Shown in pieces: positions 36,743 through 47,394 of a stretch of 64,000 bases of DNA. Below the pieces are notes generated by a model, which had not been told where the DNA came from, searched no databases, and worked only from the letters and a program-made list of their open reading frames with translations. Source of the DNA: Solen grandis (lineage: Eukaryota > Mollusca > Bivalvia > Adapedonta > Solenidae). Every line of letters starts with the position of its first letter. Position 1 is the stretch's first letter. The stretch lies in the NCBI GenBank assembly GCA_021229015.1, contig CM037777.1:53532087-53596086 (forward strand), given 5' to 3'. The position numbers were made by a program, and so were the translations under genes.

Positions 36743-37529
36743 CAAGAGGGCCATGATGGCCCTGGATCGCTCACTTGGTATCATTAGGCTATGTAAAATC
36801 AAGTGACCCCTAGGGTAGAGCCAATTTTGACCCGAGGGTGATGATTTGAACAAACTTGGTAAAGGGTCTATTAGCCCATGTTACATACCAAATATATAAA
36901 CTCCAGACCTTGTGGTTTTTGAGAAGAAGATTTTTCTAGTTTTTTTTTCCAATATAAGTCTATGTAAAATCAAGTGATCCCTGGAGCGGGGCCAATTTTG
37001 ACCCCAGTGTCATGATTTGAACAAACTTGGTAAGAATCGACTAGACAATGCTACACACCAAATATGTAAACTCTATGCTTTGTGTGTCTGAGAAGAAGAT
37101 TTTTCAAGTGTTTTTTCCTATTAGCCTATGTTAAATCAAGTGACCCCTGGGGCGGGGCAAATTTTGACCCCAGGGTCATAATTTGAACAATCTTGGTAGA
37201 GAGTCATATGATCATGCTACATACCAAAAATCAAAAGGCTAGGCCTTGTGGTTTCGGAGAAGAAGATTTTTTAAATTTTCATTTTTAAAATCTATTTTTA
37301 GCACCTGTGACCTAGATTTTTGACCAATCAAAATAATTTTAACAACTTTGGTAAAGGGCCCCATAATGAACATTCCTGTGAAGTTTTATCAAAATCCATT
37401 TAGTGGTTTAGGAGAAGAAGTTGTTTAAAGGAAAAGTTGACGCAAGACGCACGCACGGACGGACGGTTGACGGACAAAAGGCGATCACAAAAGCTCACCA
37501 TGAGCACGTTGTGCTCAGGTGAGCTAAAA
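36743..37529 (+). mobile_element. pearl-like family 2 element, near complete
   Basis: The left end ACAAGAGGGCCATGATGGCC forms the hairpin GGGCC-ATGAT-GGCCC. Three tandem core units start at 36790, 36961 and 37127 (171, 166 and about 170 bp), each with AAATCAAGTGACCCCTGG and CAAACTTGGTA blocks. A unique part (CACCTGTGACCTAGATTTTT), an ACGG microsatellite (37450-37474) and a right hairpin (AGCTCACC-TGAGCAC-GTT-GTGCTCA-GGTGAGCT with one bulged A, 37492-37525) follow. This is the same order of parts as family 1. No protein is encoded. Confidence 0.82.
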
Positions 37530-40514
37530 AGATGCCTGACAATGAATTGCCAACCCGGACATCGTCAATTTAAAGGACGGCCTTTATTCTTGAGAAACTC
37601 GTCCAATAAAATTAAACAGGTTCATACCCATGAACAATATATACAGAAAACAGCATTTGAAAAATAGTGTTAATATGGACATGTCTTTGACCTTATGACA
37701 GAATGGGGTAGAATTCTCATATATTACATGGAGAGACAATGAAGCCTCCCATCCGACTCAATATATGATGCACATCAGTGTCTGGTCACAAGCATCCGTA
37801 TCAATCATGCAAGTGCACCATTTGCATGGCAACATTCCCATAATTCCTCAGCTGCACAACGGGAGGAGGAAGTCAATGGTCAGACCATAAAGTGTTGTGT
37901 TATGTGCTATCATGCAAGTGATGCTGCGATTGGAACCCATGAGCCCTTTGTCATGCCAATATATGCATGGATAAACACTCAATGATGGAACACAAGACAA
38001 GGACATTTTGGTTTTGTACATCATGCTTCCTGTCGAGTTGCTCGTACAATTTGCAACTAAATATGAAATGGTATTTGTGGTCTTCATGAACATTGGGAAA
38101 TAAAATACTCCCTACCCAAGATTGTATTTTTTCCTGTTTTTATTCATGAACAATTTGATGTGACTTAACACCTCTTTATTCCAAACAATTAGCGTAATTA
38201 CACAGATGCAGGTGACATCGGACACTCCGTGACTCACAGGAGGTCAAAGGGTACATTCTCTCAGCATATCTAGATGTATTAGGACCATCTGCTTGCATTA
38301 CTGATACTAAACATCCAAACATTTATATCTTAATTTACATAAAATTTGCTAAATTACCTAAGAATGATAATTACGTTCAAAACAGATGTTCAAAAGTATC
38401 CATGAAACATTTTCCTCAATTTGGTAGCAATAATATTTTTCAACACAATATTGCTATTTATTTTTTATTTTTTACAGATACAGATACCTTAAAACAGGTA
38501 AATTAATCAACAAATGTTACAGAATTAATATCAAATTGTCTGATTGTTATTCTGAAATAGATAGATAATTCTGGCTGAAGTTACTTAAAGAACATCTTGA
38601 AACTTAAATTCTCAAATTAAATTTAAATCTACACTGAATGTTACTGGAAAGACAAATATAAAGCTTAAGATCAAGAACTTCTGAGAAGAGGATCCATTTA
38701 AAATTAACTATATGTGCTTTATTATACCGTCTTGCTGTCATGGCATAAATAAACCCTGCAACCTGTCAGATTCTCTTCCATTTTCATCCATCATGGCTGA
38801 ACAATACATACCAGATCCTCTGGGTTGGCCCATGGGACATTCTAAGCCATACTACAACAGAATTATGATTTATAGAACTTTTTAAACTGCGCACTCGGAA
38901 ATGCCAGTCCTTGCAGCTTCTCCTAATACCCAAGATGACATTTGCCAAGCCCTATACTTAGCTGCCTACTCTATGTGTACCACTATCTGACACCCAGATT
39001 TTGTTTCAATTATCATTCTAGTTTGAAATATGTTTCCCATTTGTCTCCCTATGATTGGAAAAGATATCTTTATTGAGGAATACCCCTTGTGAATGCAGAT
39101 TATTATCGATGACTGAATAAAAAAATGGATGCCAAAAAACTTGCACCTATATCTGGCACAGGGTGACAAGCAATTTTAGTCAAGGCATAAATTATCAGTG
39201 ATAAAAATCTTAAAAGCTTGTTTCAGTTCATCAAAATAAATAATTTGTGGTTGCTATGGTGTAATAGATGCTGAATCACTTCCTCTGGGGTGGATATATT
39301 TGTTTGCCTAATTGTTACCATACCTCACCATTCTGTGGATGCTTGAATGGTATGGTTTTATAATAATCTGGAAGCAGCAGGCCTTACAATATAATGACTC
39401 CATTACCTTTCATTTGTAATTTTTGTAAAAAGGTCACAATGATATGAAGTACATGGAAAACTAAGATACTAATGAAATAACACGTCCCAACAAAGATGAA
39501 TTGACAAAATTTGAGTTATGATTCTATTTTATTATTTAATACATAATAAAATTCCACTTGGCAATCAATAAAATTCAATTCACAGGAATTAATTTATATT
39601 TTTTTGACAGGTATATTACATTTTATTATGTTTTAATGGTTCACACCTCCATGAAACTGTTGCAGATAGGAAGCTATACAAAGTGATTTACATGTTAAAT
39701 GATGTCACCAGTGACATGATCACAGCAGGAGTGTGTGTACTCTCCCTGTAGGCAATCTGGGTGGGCCTACTTTGTAACCATGGGAGAACCGTTATCACAA
39801 CAATAATTATTAAAAAAAAGTAATTTTTTGAGACAATCAAATTAATAAAATTTGCCATTCTTAAATGGACTTTTCTTGACAAATGTTTCAACAGGATACA
39901 GATGTTTTCGATATGGATGGCACAGTGAAAAGAACCCCACCAAAAAAAAGAATACGTTTCTCTAATACAGGTCCAAAATTGAAAATATTGAACAATTAAG
40001 TGCAGTTATTACTTTAATGAATCATCATTTACTTCATATATCATTTGTTTCCTTCTTTTTTTTTGTCCAACAAACAGTATTCCAGACATTTATCTACTTG
40101 AGATTAATATAGTGCTGAATCACTCTGCTATCACAACAGCAGACAGCACACTTCATGCAGACACTGTCCCATAGTCGGATACCCCCAGCTGACTTACTCT
40201 GTTTCTCTTCATGACATCATGGCAAGCAAACCATCATAATAAAGTAATTATTTATTTAATTATCGACCAATGAAAACGCACCTTGCAAATGCAATACTGT
40301 ATAGCATAGAGGCTTTAAAGTCATGTCAACAATAAAGAGATAGCTGCATCCGGCAGCTGTATAAAACCAGGTCTGTGACTGGTTTTTAAAACTTGATGAG
40401 CAATGAAATGGCGTAATTTGACACATCCTAAAAATGACAAAATCCAGCTGCAAAATCCCACGGCCTATAGATGATGCAATGATCAGCTATGGGTATTCCA
40501 CAATGACTCTGGCC
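37530..40514. other. noncoding, occasional complex blocks
   Basis: 37740-38100 is GC-richer and complex. It includes ATTTGCATGGCAAC (37820-37833), which overlaps an octamer-like word with an X-box half-site. No open frame has a recognisable domain, and the remainder is featureless AT-rich DNA. Confidence 0.4.
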
Positions 40515-40655
40515 CAACCAGCTCTGGAACTACTCTAAACTATGCATATCAAACAAGTTCTGTAACGTCTTTGTTATGTCAAAGTCCGGGATCAAACCAA
40601 CAACATCCTGCTAAAGGGACCCTAACCACTCTGCCACCTGGACTAAACAGAAGAC
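40515..40655 (-). mobile_element. SINE-2 copy 3, A and B boxes visible
   Basis: The minus strand carries an A-box-like AGGTGGCAGAGTGG (complement of 40626-40639) and a B-box-like GGTTTGATCCCG (complement of 40587-40598), spaced as in a tRNA gene. AACCAGCTCTGGAACTACTC at the left corresponds to ACCAGTCCTGGAATTATC of copies 1 and 2. No foldable tRNA is present, so it is a SINE and not a tRNA gene. Confidence 0.58.
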
Positions 40656-43016
40656 CACCATCCTAACCTCTGGATAAAGTGTTAGGGAAATGATGTCAAC
40701 CGGTCTAACACCAGTCCCACTTCCCCACCATGTTCCCTTCTACAGAAATAAAACACCAAACATTAATGGATCCAAAACCAGATGACCTAATTAGGGGGCC
40801 TCAATTCCAAATTTAATTTTCAAAATGCAACCAGATCTAGGGGAACAAGTGACAAGGTAAGGAAGAAAAATAACAGGTCTATATGCCGCATTTAAGATTT
40901 ATCATAACCAAGACCTTTTAACTCTATTGCTTTGTTTTGCCACTTTTTACACACGTTACCCTAGAAAAGATTTTAAATTGTCAAATACACTTATTAATTA
41001 ACACTCAGTGACTGTTTTATCAGTTATAGAATGAGTTGAAAGTTTACAGTTGGCGATGTATACCACGCCTGTCACATCAAAGTGACCATGGTGACATGTG
41101 GTGACTCTGGTGACAAGTTTCCTCACCATTCTGGTTACCGTGGTGATATGAAAACCCCATAACTGTGAAGAATCTAAAGCCATGACAGATGATCCCATAC
41201 ATACCATAGAAGACACTGACAGTCATTTAATTACATGTATGTTTTTCCCTGGTCTCTGTCATAATTTGAATTCAGCTGGGAAAATAACTGACCTAATTAA
41301 CATACTTTTGATTGTATGATATTAATCATTCATTCCTGATTGGAAGTGCTTTCATGAAAAAGTGTTACATCATTGTCCCAATTATATAAAGTTTGGATTT
41401 ATGACAGCAATAACCTACCATATAAACATAAATAGACTTTCCAAAGCCATTAGCTGTATACATAATTATATGGAAGACAGTTACATCCATTGATTTTACC
41501 AGAAAGTAAAGAGATATATAAAAATTATATATATTTAAAATTAAAAAAGAATTAAAAAAAAAAAATTTATCTAAATTGAATCAAAAAAATAGAATAAAAA
41601 ACTATATATATATATGTTTAAAATCTTTTCATGCCTTTTGATTGTTTTATTTAGCTGCATACAGCAGCAAATCTTCCTAATTGTACAAGAAACATAACGA
41701 CACCTCAAAGCAAGTAAGACTCCTCATCCAAAAGATCACAAAATTAGAATTTACACCATGAAAATCAACTTGTAAATACATTATCAGTTTCAAACCATCT
41801 CTCCATTTCTACTCCCTTATCAAACATGTAATTTTCCCCCTTGATCGAGATTCTGTAGGTTTTCCTATCATTTTATTCATTTTTTAAGCAATTTCGCAAT
41901 TCTTAATAGAACATGGTACCATTAAGACAAGATCATTACTGGGAAACTTAAGTCAATTAAGCCTTTCTAAGAACCTGAGTGGCTGAAACTCCAGCACATC
42001 ATGTCACAGTCTGCATTAAGGCAAATTCTCAACTGAATCTTAATCTAATAAAAGAGTAACAATTTATAAGACATTCATGAATTTTGTGTACATCAATCGA
42101 TGTCTTAATCGCCACAGACCTGATACATGATCCCTCACCCATCTATTTCAAATATAATAAAATTGTATTGATTTTTTTTAAGCATTTTTTTCAAATATTT
42201 GTTACTCTAATAAAATATAAGATTCAGCTGGCACACATAAAGTTTTACAAGGGATACAGCTGTATTTTTTCATTTTGGATAAACATTCAACTGAAGTATT
42301 TCTGTCCATTAAATACTTTCTGTAACATATTCTAACAGAATGTTCTCATCTCAAAAGCGCTCATCATTTGCAAACAATATAATACTTGATCAGCCAGCAA
42401 GTAATTTACCAGCTGATCTTTTTTTGTACTTGTCACACAGTGTCTATTCTAGGACACCGGATCATCGCATTTTCTTCAAAGATCCGGCATGAATGAAAAT
42501 TATGTGCATGAAAATCCCGATTGATACCCAGCAGTGAAAAAAAACAACTCATGTCACCCAGTCATTTTTGAAGGCTATCTGTCACCGTTGATTCCAACAT
42601 ACTGGTTCATCATGGTATTTGCTTACATGCACACCAGGCACCAGTATAAGTTAAAAGAATATAAACAAACGAAAATATCTTTGGCGCATTAATATTATAA
42701 GCGCTGTAATTCAGTAAAGTTATTGTCTAAAATATACATATTAACCATTCTGTGATCCTTTGTGTAGACGAAATGTCAGAGCAATAAATGACTGGTATTC
42801 AGAAAATATGGGGAAAAATCCCGTCTTTGAATCAGATATAAGTGCTTGTACAGTTCAGAACAGGCAGAATTCAACATAGAAAGTAACACTTCCTGTCTAT
42901 CGAAGATAAAAAAATAAAACTGCCTATTTTCTATTCGATATGTACATTAACGTCATATATTTAAAGGGCTTTTACCACAAAACATGTTTCAGTGTTATCC
43001 CCCCTGACTTAAAAAT
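40656..43016. other. noncoding, no feature seen
   Basis: AT-rich sequence with A/T runs at 41520-41620. No gene or named repeat. Confidence 0.5.
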
Positions 43017-43037
43017 ATCCCCCCCCCCCACCCCCCG
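43017..43037. repeat. C-rich tract, quadruplex-prone on minus strand
   Basis: Eleven C (43019-43029), one A, then six C. The minus strand would be a long G run. GGGGGG follows on the plus strand at about 43052, allowing a hairpin as an alternative. Confidence 0.85.
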
Positions 43038-43704
43038 TTTTTGGATGGTTTGGGGGGAAAATCCCCATAAATTTAGAATCCTAGAATAGACACTGATCAC
43101 ATGAAATATTTCACCATAGCTTTCCGGAGGTCAAGTATAAAGCAGCTTGTTCACAGATAATAGGTAGAAATTAAAAAAAAAAAAATTTACTACTTTTAAA
43201 GTCTGTTTCCTGAAAAATGAACTCCATCCATTTTTTAAATCATGGATAGTTGCATTGGGTGACCATGCATTTGTAGATGGTTATTGATAGACATAATACA
43301 CACATATTTATAGTTCAAAATCATATTCTTAGTCAATGACCATCTGTAAACAAGATGCTTTAATATTTAGGATGGAGACAAGCAGCTCAACAACCTGGAT
43401 TAAAATCAACATCACACAGACTCATTCATGTTTCTTGCCAACACACACATCAAAATATCTGAAAGAAATTTGTGCAAACTTCAAATTCTAGAAAACTGAA
43501 TCAAATTGATTAAATTAATATGATTTAAAAGACATTATGTGGAAACGTTGATTGCACTCTCTAATGATATGAATGTAGAAAACATTTATATCTTTCAAGA
43601 ACTTGTGTCAGATAGACAATGATTTCCTTGTAAATTTGTAAATACCCTTTTCTTATTCTTCCTCATATCAGAAGACATGCCCTGAAGAACCATAAAATGG
43701 AACG
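43038..43704. other. noncoding, no feature seen
   Basis: No supportable gene or repeat. Confidence 0.5.
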
Positions 43705-43947
43705 ATAACCCTTTCTCTCATATATATTCATTTTGACGCACTCAATAGGTACCACATAAAGCCTGATCTGCAGAAAACCACACTTAAACCTTACCAAATT
43801 TAATTATAAAGTCCTCATTTCCAGACCATTGAGGAGCAGCGAACAGCATAAAACCTGATCAGCCTGCGAGTAACCTGCGAGTATGATCTGGTTTTATGCT
43901 GTTCGCATAGGTCTTTTCATGGTTTCCTCTATGAGGGAAAGGGATAA
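43705..43947 (+). mobile_element. MITE-P copy 6, ATAA target
   Basis: Body 43709-43943 (235 bp) with ATAA on each side. Termini are CCCTTTCTCTCATA and TATGAGGGAAAGGG. The loop region is rearranged (GCGAGTAACCTGCGAGTATG), which weakens the hairpin tip. Confidence 0.88.
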
Positions 43948-44010
43948 ACTAGCACTATCCCTAAAGTGACTGATACTCCCACATCCCACCTTGTCTACAT
44001 GTCATGTGAC
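43948..44010 (+). mobile_element. decayed terminus of pearl-like family 1, abutting MITE-P
   Basis: ACTAGCACTATCCCTAAAGT then GACTGATACTCCCACATCC aligns with ACTAGAACTATCACTGAAGG of the full elements. It starts at the base after the MITE-P target duplication, so MITE-P copy 6 inserted right at this terminus. Confidence 0.5.
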
Positions 44011-44354
44011 TGTAGGACTGGACAGGACAGGACTAGATTCATATTTAGCCACCATTTCTGGGAAGAAAGGGTATGAGAATATTTTGCTTATTCTTCATTC
44101 TTTTTTTGCCTCTGCACTTCAGACAAATATGCCCACGTCTGCAGCTATGAGAAAGTCTTATGCTTTTAAATAGTAACTCATTTAAATATTTCCAATTTGA
44201 CACTCAGGAAATGAAAATATCAATTAAAGAATACTATTACCAGATTGTCATAAGGGCAATTAAAAAAAATCCTAAATTGAAAGAGCTTTTTTTATCTTCA
44301 ATAATATTGTATTTCTTCATCAGGAAGTGTGAAGAAGTTGTTTTTATTTCCATG
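44011..44354. other. noncoding, no feature seen
   Basis: Two short open frames, no domain. Confidence 0.45.
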
Positions 44355-44560
44355 TGAGAGATTCCGAGGCGGGGAGACAAACCCAATATTGCGACGCTTT
44401 TCAACCATTAGGCTCCCTATTCGTAATTAGCTAAATAAGCTCGGAATGTAATTAAATTACTGGTGGGAGCACAAGCAGACAAGCTCCTGGATCCATGAAT
44501 ATTAATGAGACGCGAGACCGCCTCATTCTTGTATAAACAAAAGCACTTAATTTAGGACAA
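44355..44560. promoter_or_regulatory. candidate homeodomain/POU-type regulatory block
   Basis: A higher-complexity island in AT-rich DNA. It holds GTAATTAG (44423-44430), the near-palindrome GTAATTAAATTAC (44448-44460) and ATGAATATTAATGAG (44495-44509), within 90 bp. These words resemble homeodomain and POU sites. Regulatory function is inference only. Confidence 0.3.
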
Positions 44561-45384
44561 TGTTTCCATCAATATTGTAACAAAATCAATGTTCCAAAGT
44601 CTTTTTCATTGGACACAGTCCCAAGAAAAAAAAATAAAGTCAGTATTTATAGTTACCTCCCCTGACAGAAAAATCTTCAATTTACATAAAAAAGGTACCT
44701 TTTGCTTGACGCATGCTTTCAACTAGATTGATTTTCTAGTAGAAGGTTCTCAGAAATACTCAAGAACAATCTCTGGCTCAAACTTAAAATATTTATTATA
44801 TCTAAAGTGAATAAATGAGTTTGAACATAAAAATTATACTTCAGTACTGTTTTTAATTATCGAGAATTTAGGGACCAATTCTTTATCTTTCAAGCAAATA
44901 CCCACAATTGAAAATAGGGTTTCCAAGTTACAGGACAATATAATGGTACTTTCTGATTAAAACTTTTCAGCATCTTATAAAACTGGTACAGCTTGTCAAT
45001 TGTGGTATTGCATTAAATTAGCTCTGGATGAGGATTAAATTGCTTGTGAAATGCGACTTAACAGGAAGGTAAAACTTAATTAAACTGAATTCATCAGAAT
45101 ATAATCTAATCAATAGTCGAGAGACTGGTGTCTACAAGTCCACAAGATATTTGTCCACAAGTAGCATTTACTATTTGTGAGGAAATCTTGAGACAGACAG
45201 AAGAACAAACAATCAGCCAAATGTTGAATGTCACTGTTACATGAAATGAGTGTATTTGGTTGCTGTAAACTGTTAAAAAAAAAAACTGATTATATTTGTT
45301 TTAGTAGTGTCTAAAAAATTGCTTGGAAAAAAGTGAAAATAGCTAAGCTATGCTAATTAAGTTACAACATAGTAATACAACTAA
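44561..45384. other. noncoding, no feature seen
   Basis: AT-rich, no gene or named repeat. Confidence 0.5.
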
Positions 45385-45490
45385 GTGAGGAAGCCACCCA
45401 GCTGCCTGCAGTAAGGTCGCTAGTCCTACCCAGGATGCCTTACTGCACTCAGGGTCTATACTTCAACCTGTAATTAGCTGAACGTCACCA
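45385..45490 (+). mobile_element. SINE-1 body fragment
   Basis: GTGAGGAAGCCACCCAGCTG, then AAGGTCGCTAGTCCTACCCA, matches the region downstream of the tRNA-like head in the SINE at 47232 (minus strand: GTGAGGCAGCCTTCCAGCTG, then AGGTCGGTGGTTCTACC). The tRNA-like head is absent. Confidence 0.5.
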
Positions 45491-46414
45491 TATTACTCTA
45501 AATACTGTAACAGTTATCATAAACTCCAAAACAACAACAAAGAAATAACAATTAACAAACAGTGGCATTAAAATATCATTACTTACGACAGAACATGGAA
45601 TGTCCATTTAAGCCAAGGAAACTGTCTACACATATCATTTTTCACACCTAATATAAACTAGGCATACTAGTACGTAAAGTTTAAGGTAAGTAAGTAAGAA
45701 CTTGAGGTAGTCCAACTCTGAATCTACCATTGGGAGTATGGGCCAGAGGTTATGTATGCTGACTTTACAACCTGTGACCTTGGTAATAAAGTTGACATCT
45801 GACCTGTCACTGAGCCAACCCCATTACAGGTAAACAGTTAATCACTAGCAAGTTTTATCTACATATTTATACATATCTACCTGTAAATCACCATCTTGTT
45901 TCAGTATGAAAGGTTTATTGATAATTTATGTGGATTTCAGGCATTAATTTGTCACTTCAAAGAAAATAATTTACCAGAAAGTTTATCTCAGATCAGCTGT
46001 TGTCAATGGTGATATATACCTGCACTAACAGCTTCCTGTTAACATATGTCACAAAGAGTAAGAGAAGACCACATGGGGGACAATCTCGTACTTCCACATG
46101 TTGCCTCTAGATCAATTTTCAATGTTGAAAACAAACCCAGATATGAATTACCAACCCTTTCAGGTCAACGGTGGCTCCAAATCAACAACGGGAGTCCCCT
46201 AAACCAATTCACCTTAAGTTTAATTTTCAGGCATTTTCAATATATTGAACAGAATGAAAAAAGTCTCTGAAGCAGCGAAAAACAATCCCTTTAAAGGTCC
46301 ATTTGGTGCCACCCCTTCAACCACTACAATGAACGTGTAAGGTTGAAGCATTATGTTCAGTCAGTATCAAATATTGAAAAACAAATCCCCAAATCTACAA
46401 AACGGGCCTTGACC
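45491..46414. other. noncoding, no feature seen
   Basis: The frame at 46046-46270 has no recognisable domain. No repeat is called. Confidence 0.45.
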
Positions 46415-46632
46415 TTAACCATTTCCCTCATAGAGGAAACCATGAAAAGACCTATGCGAACAACATAAAACCTGATCAGCCTGCAAGTAACTCGCAGGCT
46501 GATCAGGTTTTATGTTGTTCGCTGTTCCTCAGTGGTCTGGAAAAGAAGACTTTATAATTAAATTTGGTAAGGTTTAACTGTGGTTTTCTGCAGATCAGGC
46601 TTTATGTGGTACCTATTGAGTGCGTCAAAATG
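46415..46632 (-). mobile_element. MITE-P copy 7, cut by assembly gap
   Basis: TTAA then CCATTTCCCTCATAGAGG; collinear with the family up to GCGTCAAAATG, where the gap begins about 25 bp before the expected right end. The central hairpin carries paired changes in both arms (A at 46463, T at 46515) that keep it base-paired, and the usual arm mismatch is resolved. Confidence 0.85.
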
Positions 46633-46732
46633 NNNNNNNNNNNNNNNNNNNNNNNNNNNNNNNNNNNNNNNNNNNNNNNNNNNNNNNNNNNNNNNNNNNN
46701 NNNNNNNNNNNNNNNNNNNNNNNNNNNNNNNN
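46633..46732. other. assembly gap, 100 N
   Basis: Exactly 100 N, the usual placeholder for a gap of unknown size. Frames translated across it are meaningless. Confidence 0.99.
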
Positions 46733-47231
46733 AAGTAAAGGAAACACTTTACTGTCAAAAAATCTCCGGGTTCTCTTACACAACACCTCCTTCAATTTTT
46801 GTCTGCCTCCGAGACAGTCATGTGACCTTTGATTCAGTTTCGTTGTAACAATAGAACCCAGATGATTTTTTAGGTCCATGATCATCATTAACGGTTAATT
46901 TAGATTCTTTAATGTCCATCGGATATTTGAATTCAAATATTGACTTTTTTCCCCACACATTTTATTACTATTTTAATTAAACCTTTAGCTGGTCTGACGT
47001 CAGTTTCGGTATTAATTAAAGAATGATCACACAATTAACACTTCTGGTCGAAAAACTTCATTGAATTTCTAAGAAGCTCAGAAAATGACAGATTTTCTCC
47101 TCGTAAAAATTTGAATTTATGTACATTTCATTTAGGCCTGACTGTAAATAAATTATCAATAAAACAAGTATTTCTTTTCCACAAGAAAATTGCTGACAAA
47201 CATGTAATATTGCCTACACAACAAAACTCAA
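46733..47231. other. noncoding after gap
   Basis: No gene or repeat is seen. The sequence just right of the gap does not contain the missing terminus of MITE-P. Confidence 0.45.
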
Positions 47232-47394
47232 ACGCACGGGCATCCGGTAGAACCACCGACCTACCGCAAGCCAGCTGGAAGGCTGCCTCACATGAAAAAT
47301 CTGAAGACCCTGCCGGGATTCGAACCCACACGGTAAGGGGCTGAGTGAGAGCTAAAGTCAGCGACTTTACCCTCTCGGCCACAGAGGCCCCGTT
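47232..47394 (-). mobile_element. tRNA-derived SINE (SINE-1) with intact A and B boxes
   Basis: The minus strand begins GGGGCCTCTGTGGCCGAGAG. The A box is TGGCCGAGAGGG (complement of 47370-47381) and the B box is a perfect GGTTCGAATCC (complement of 47316-47326). A body follows with CATGTGAGGCAGCCTTCCAG and GGTCGGTGGTTCTACCGG, as in widespread bivalve SINEs. The acceptor and T stems do not pair well, so it is not a functional tRNA gene. The 3' tail is missing. Confidence 0.72.

Noticed and set aside
44160..44357. 65-residue frame with IKKNPKLKELFLS
   Set aside because: Lys/Ile/Phe-rich as expected for a chance frame in AT-rich DNA; no splice signals or domain.
46558..46888. Frames crossing 46633-46732
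   Set aside because: They span a run of 100 N and a MITE-P copy.
47316..47394. tRNA gene on the minus strand
   Set aside because: A and B boxes are present, but acceptor and T stems do not pair and the sequence continues into a SINE body.
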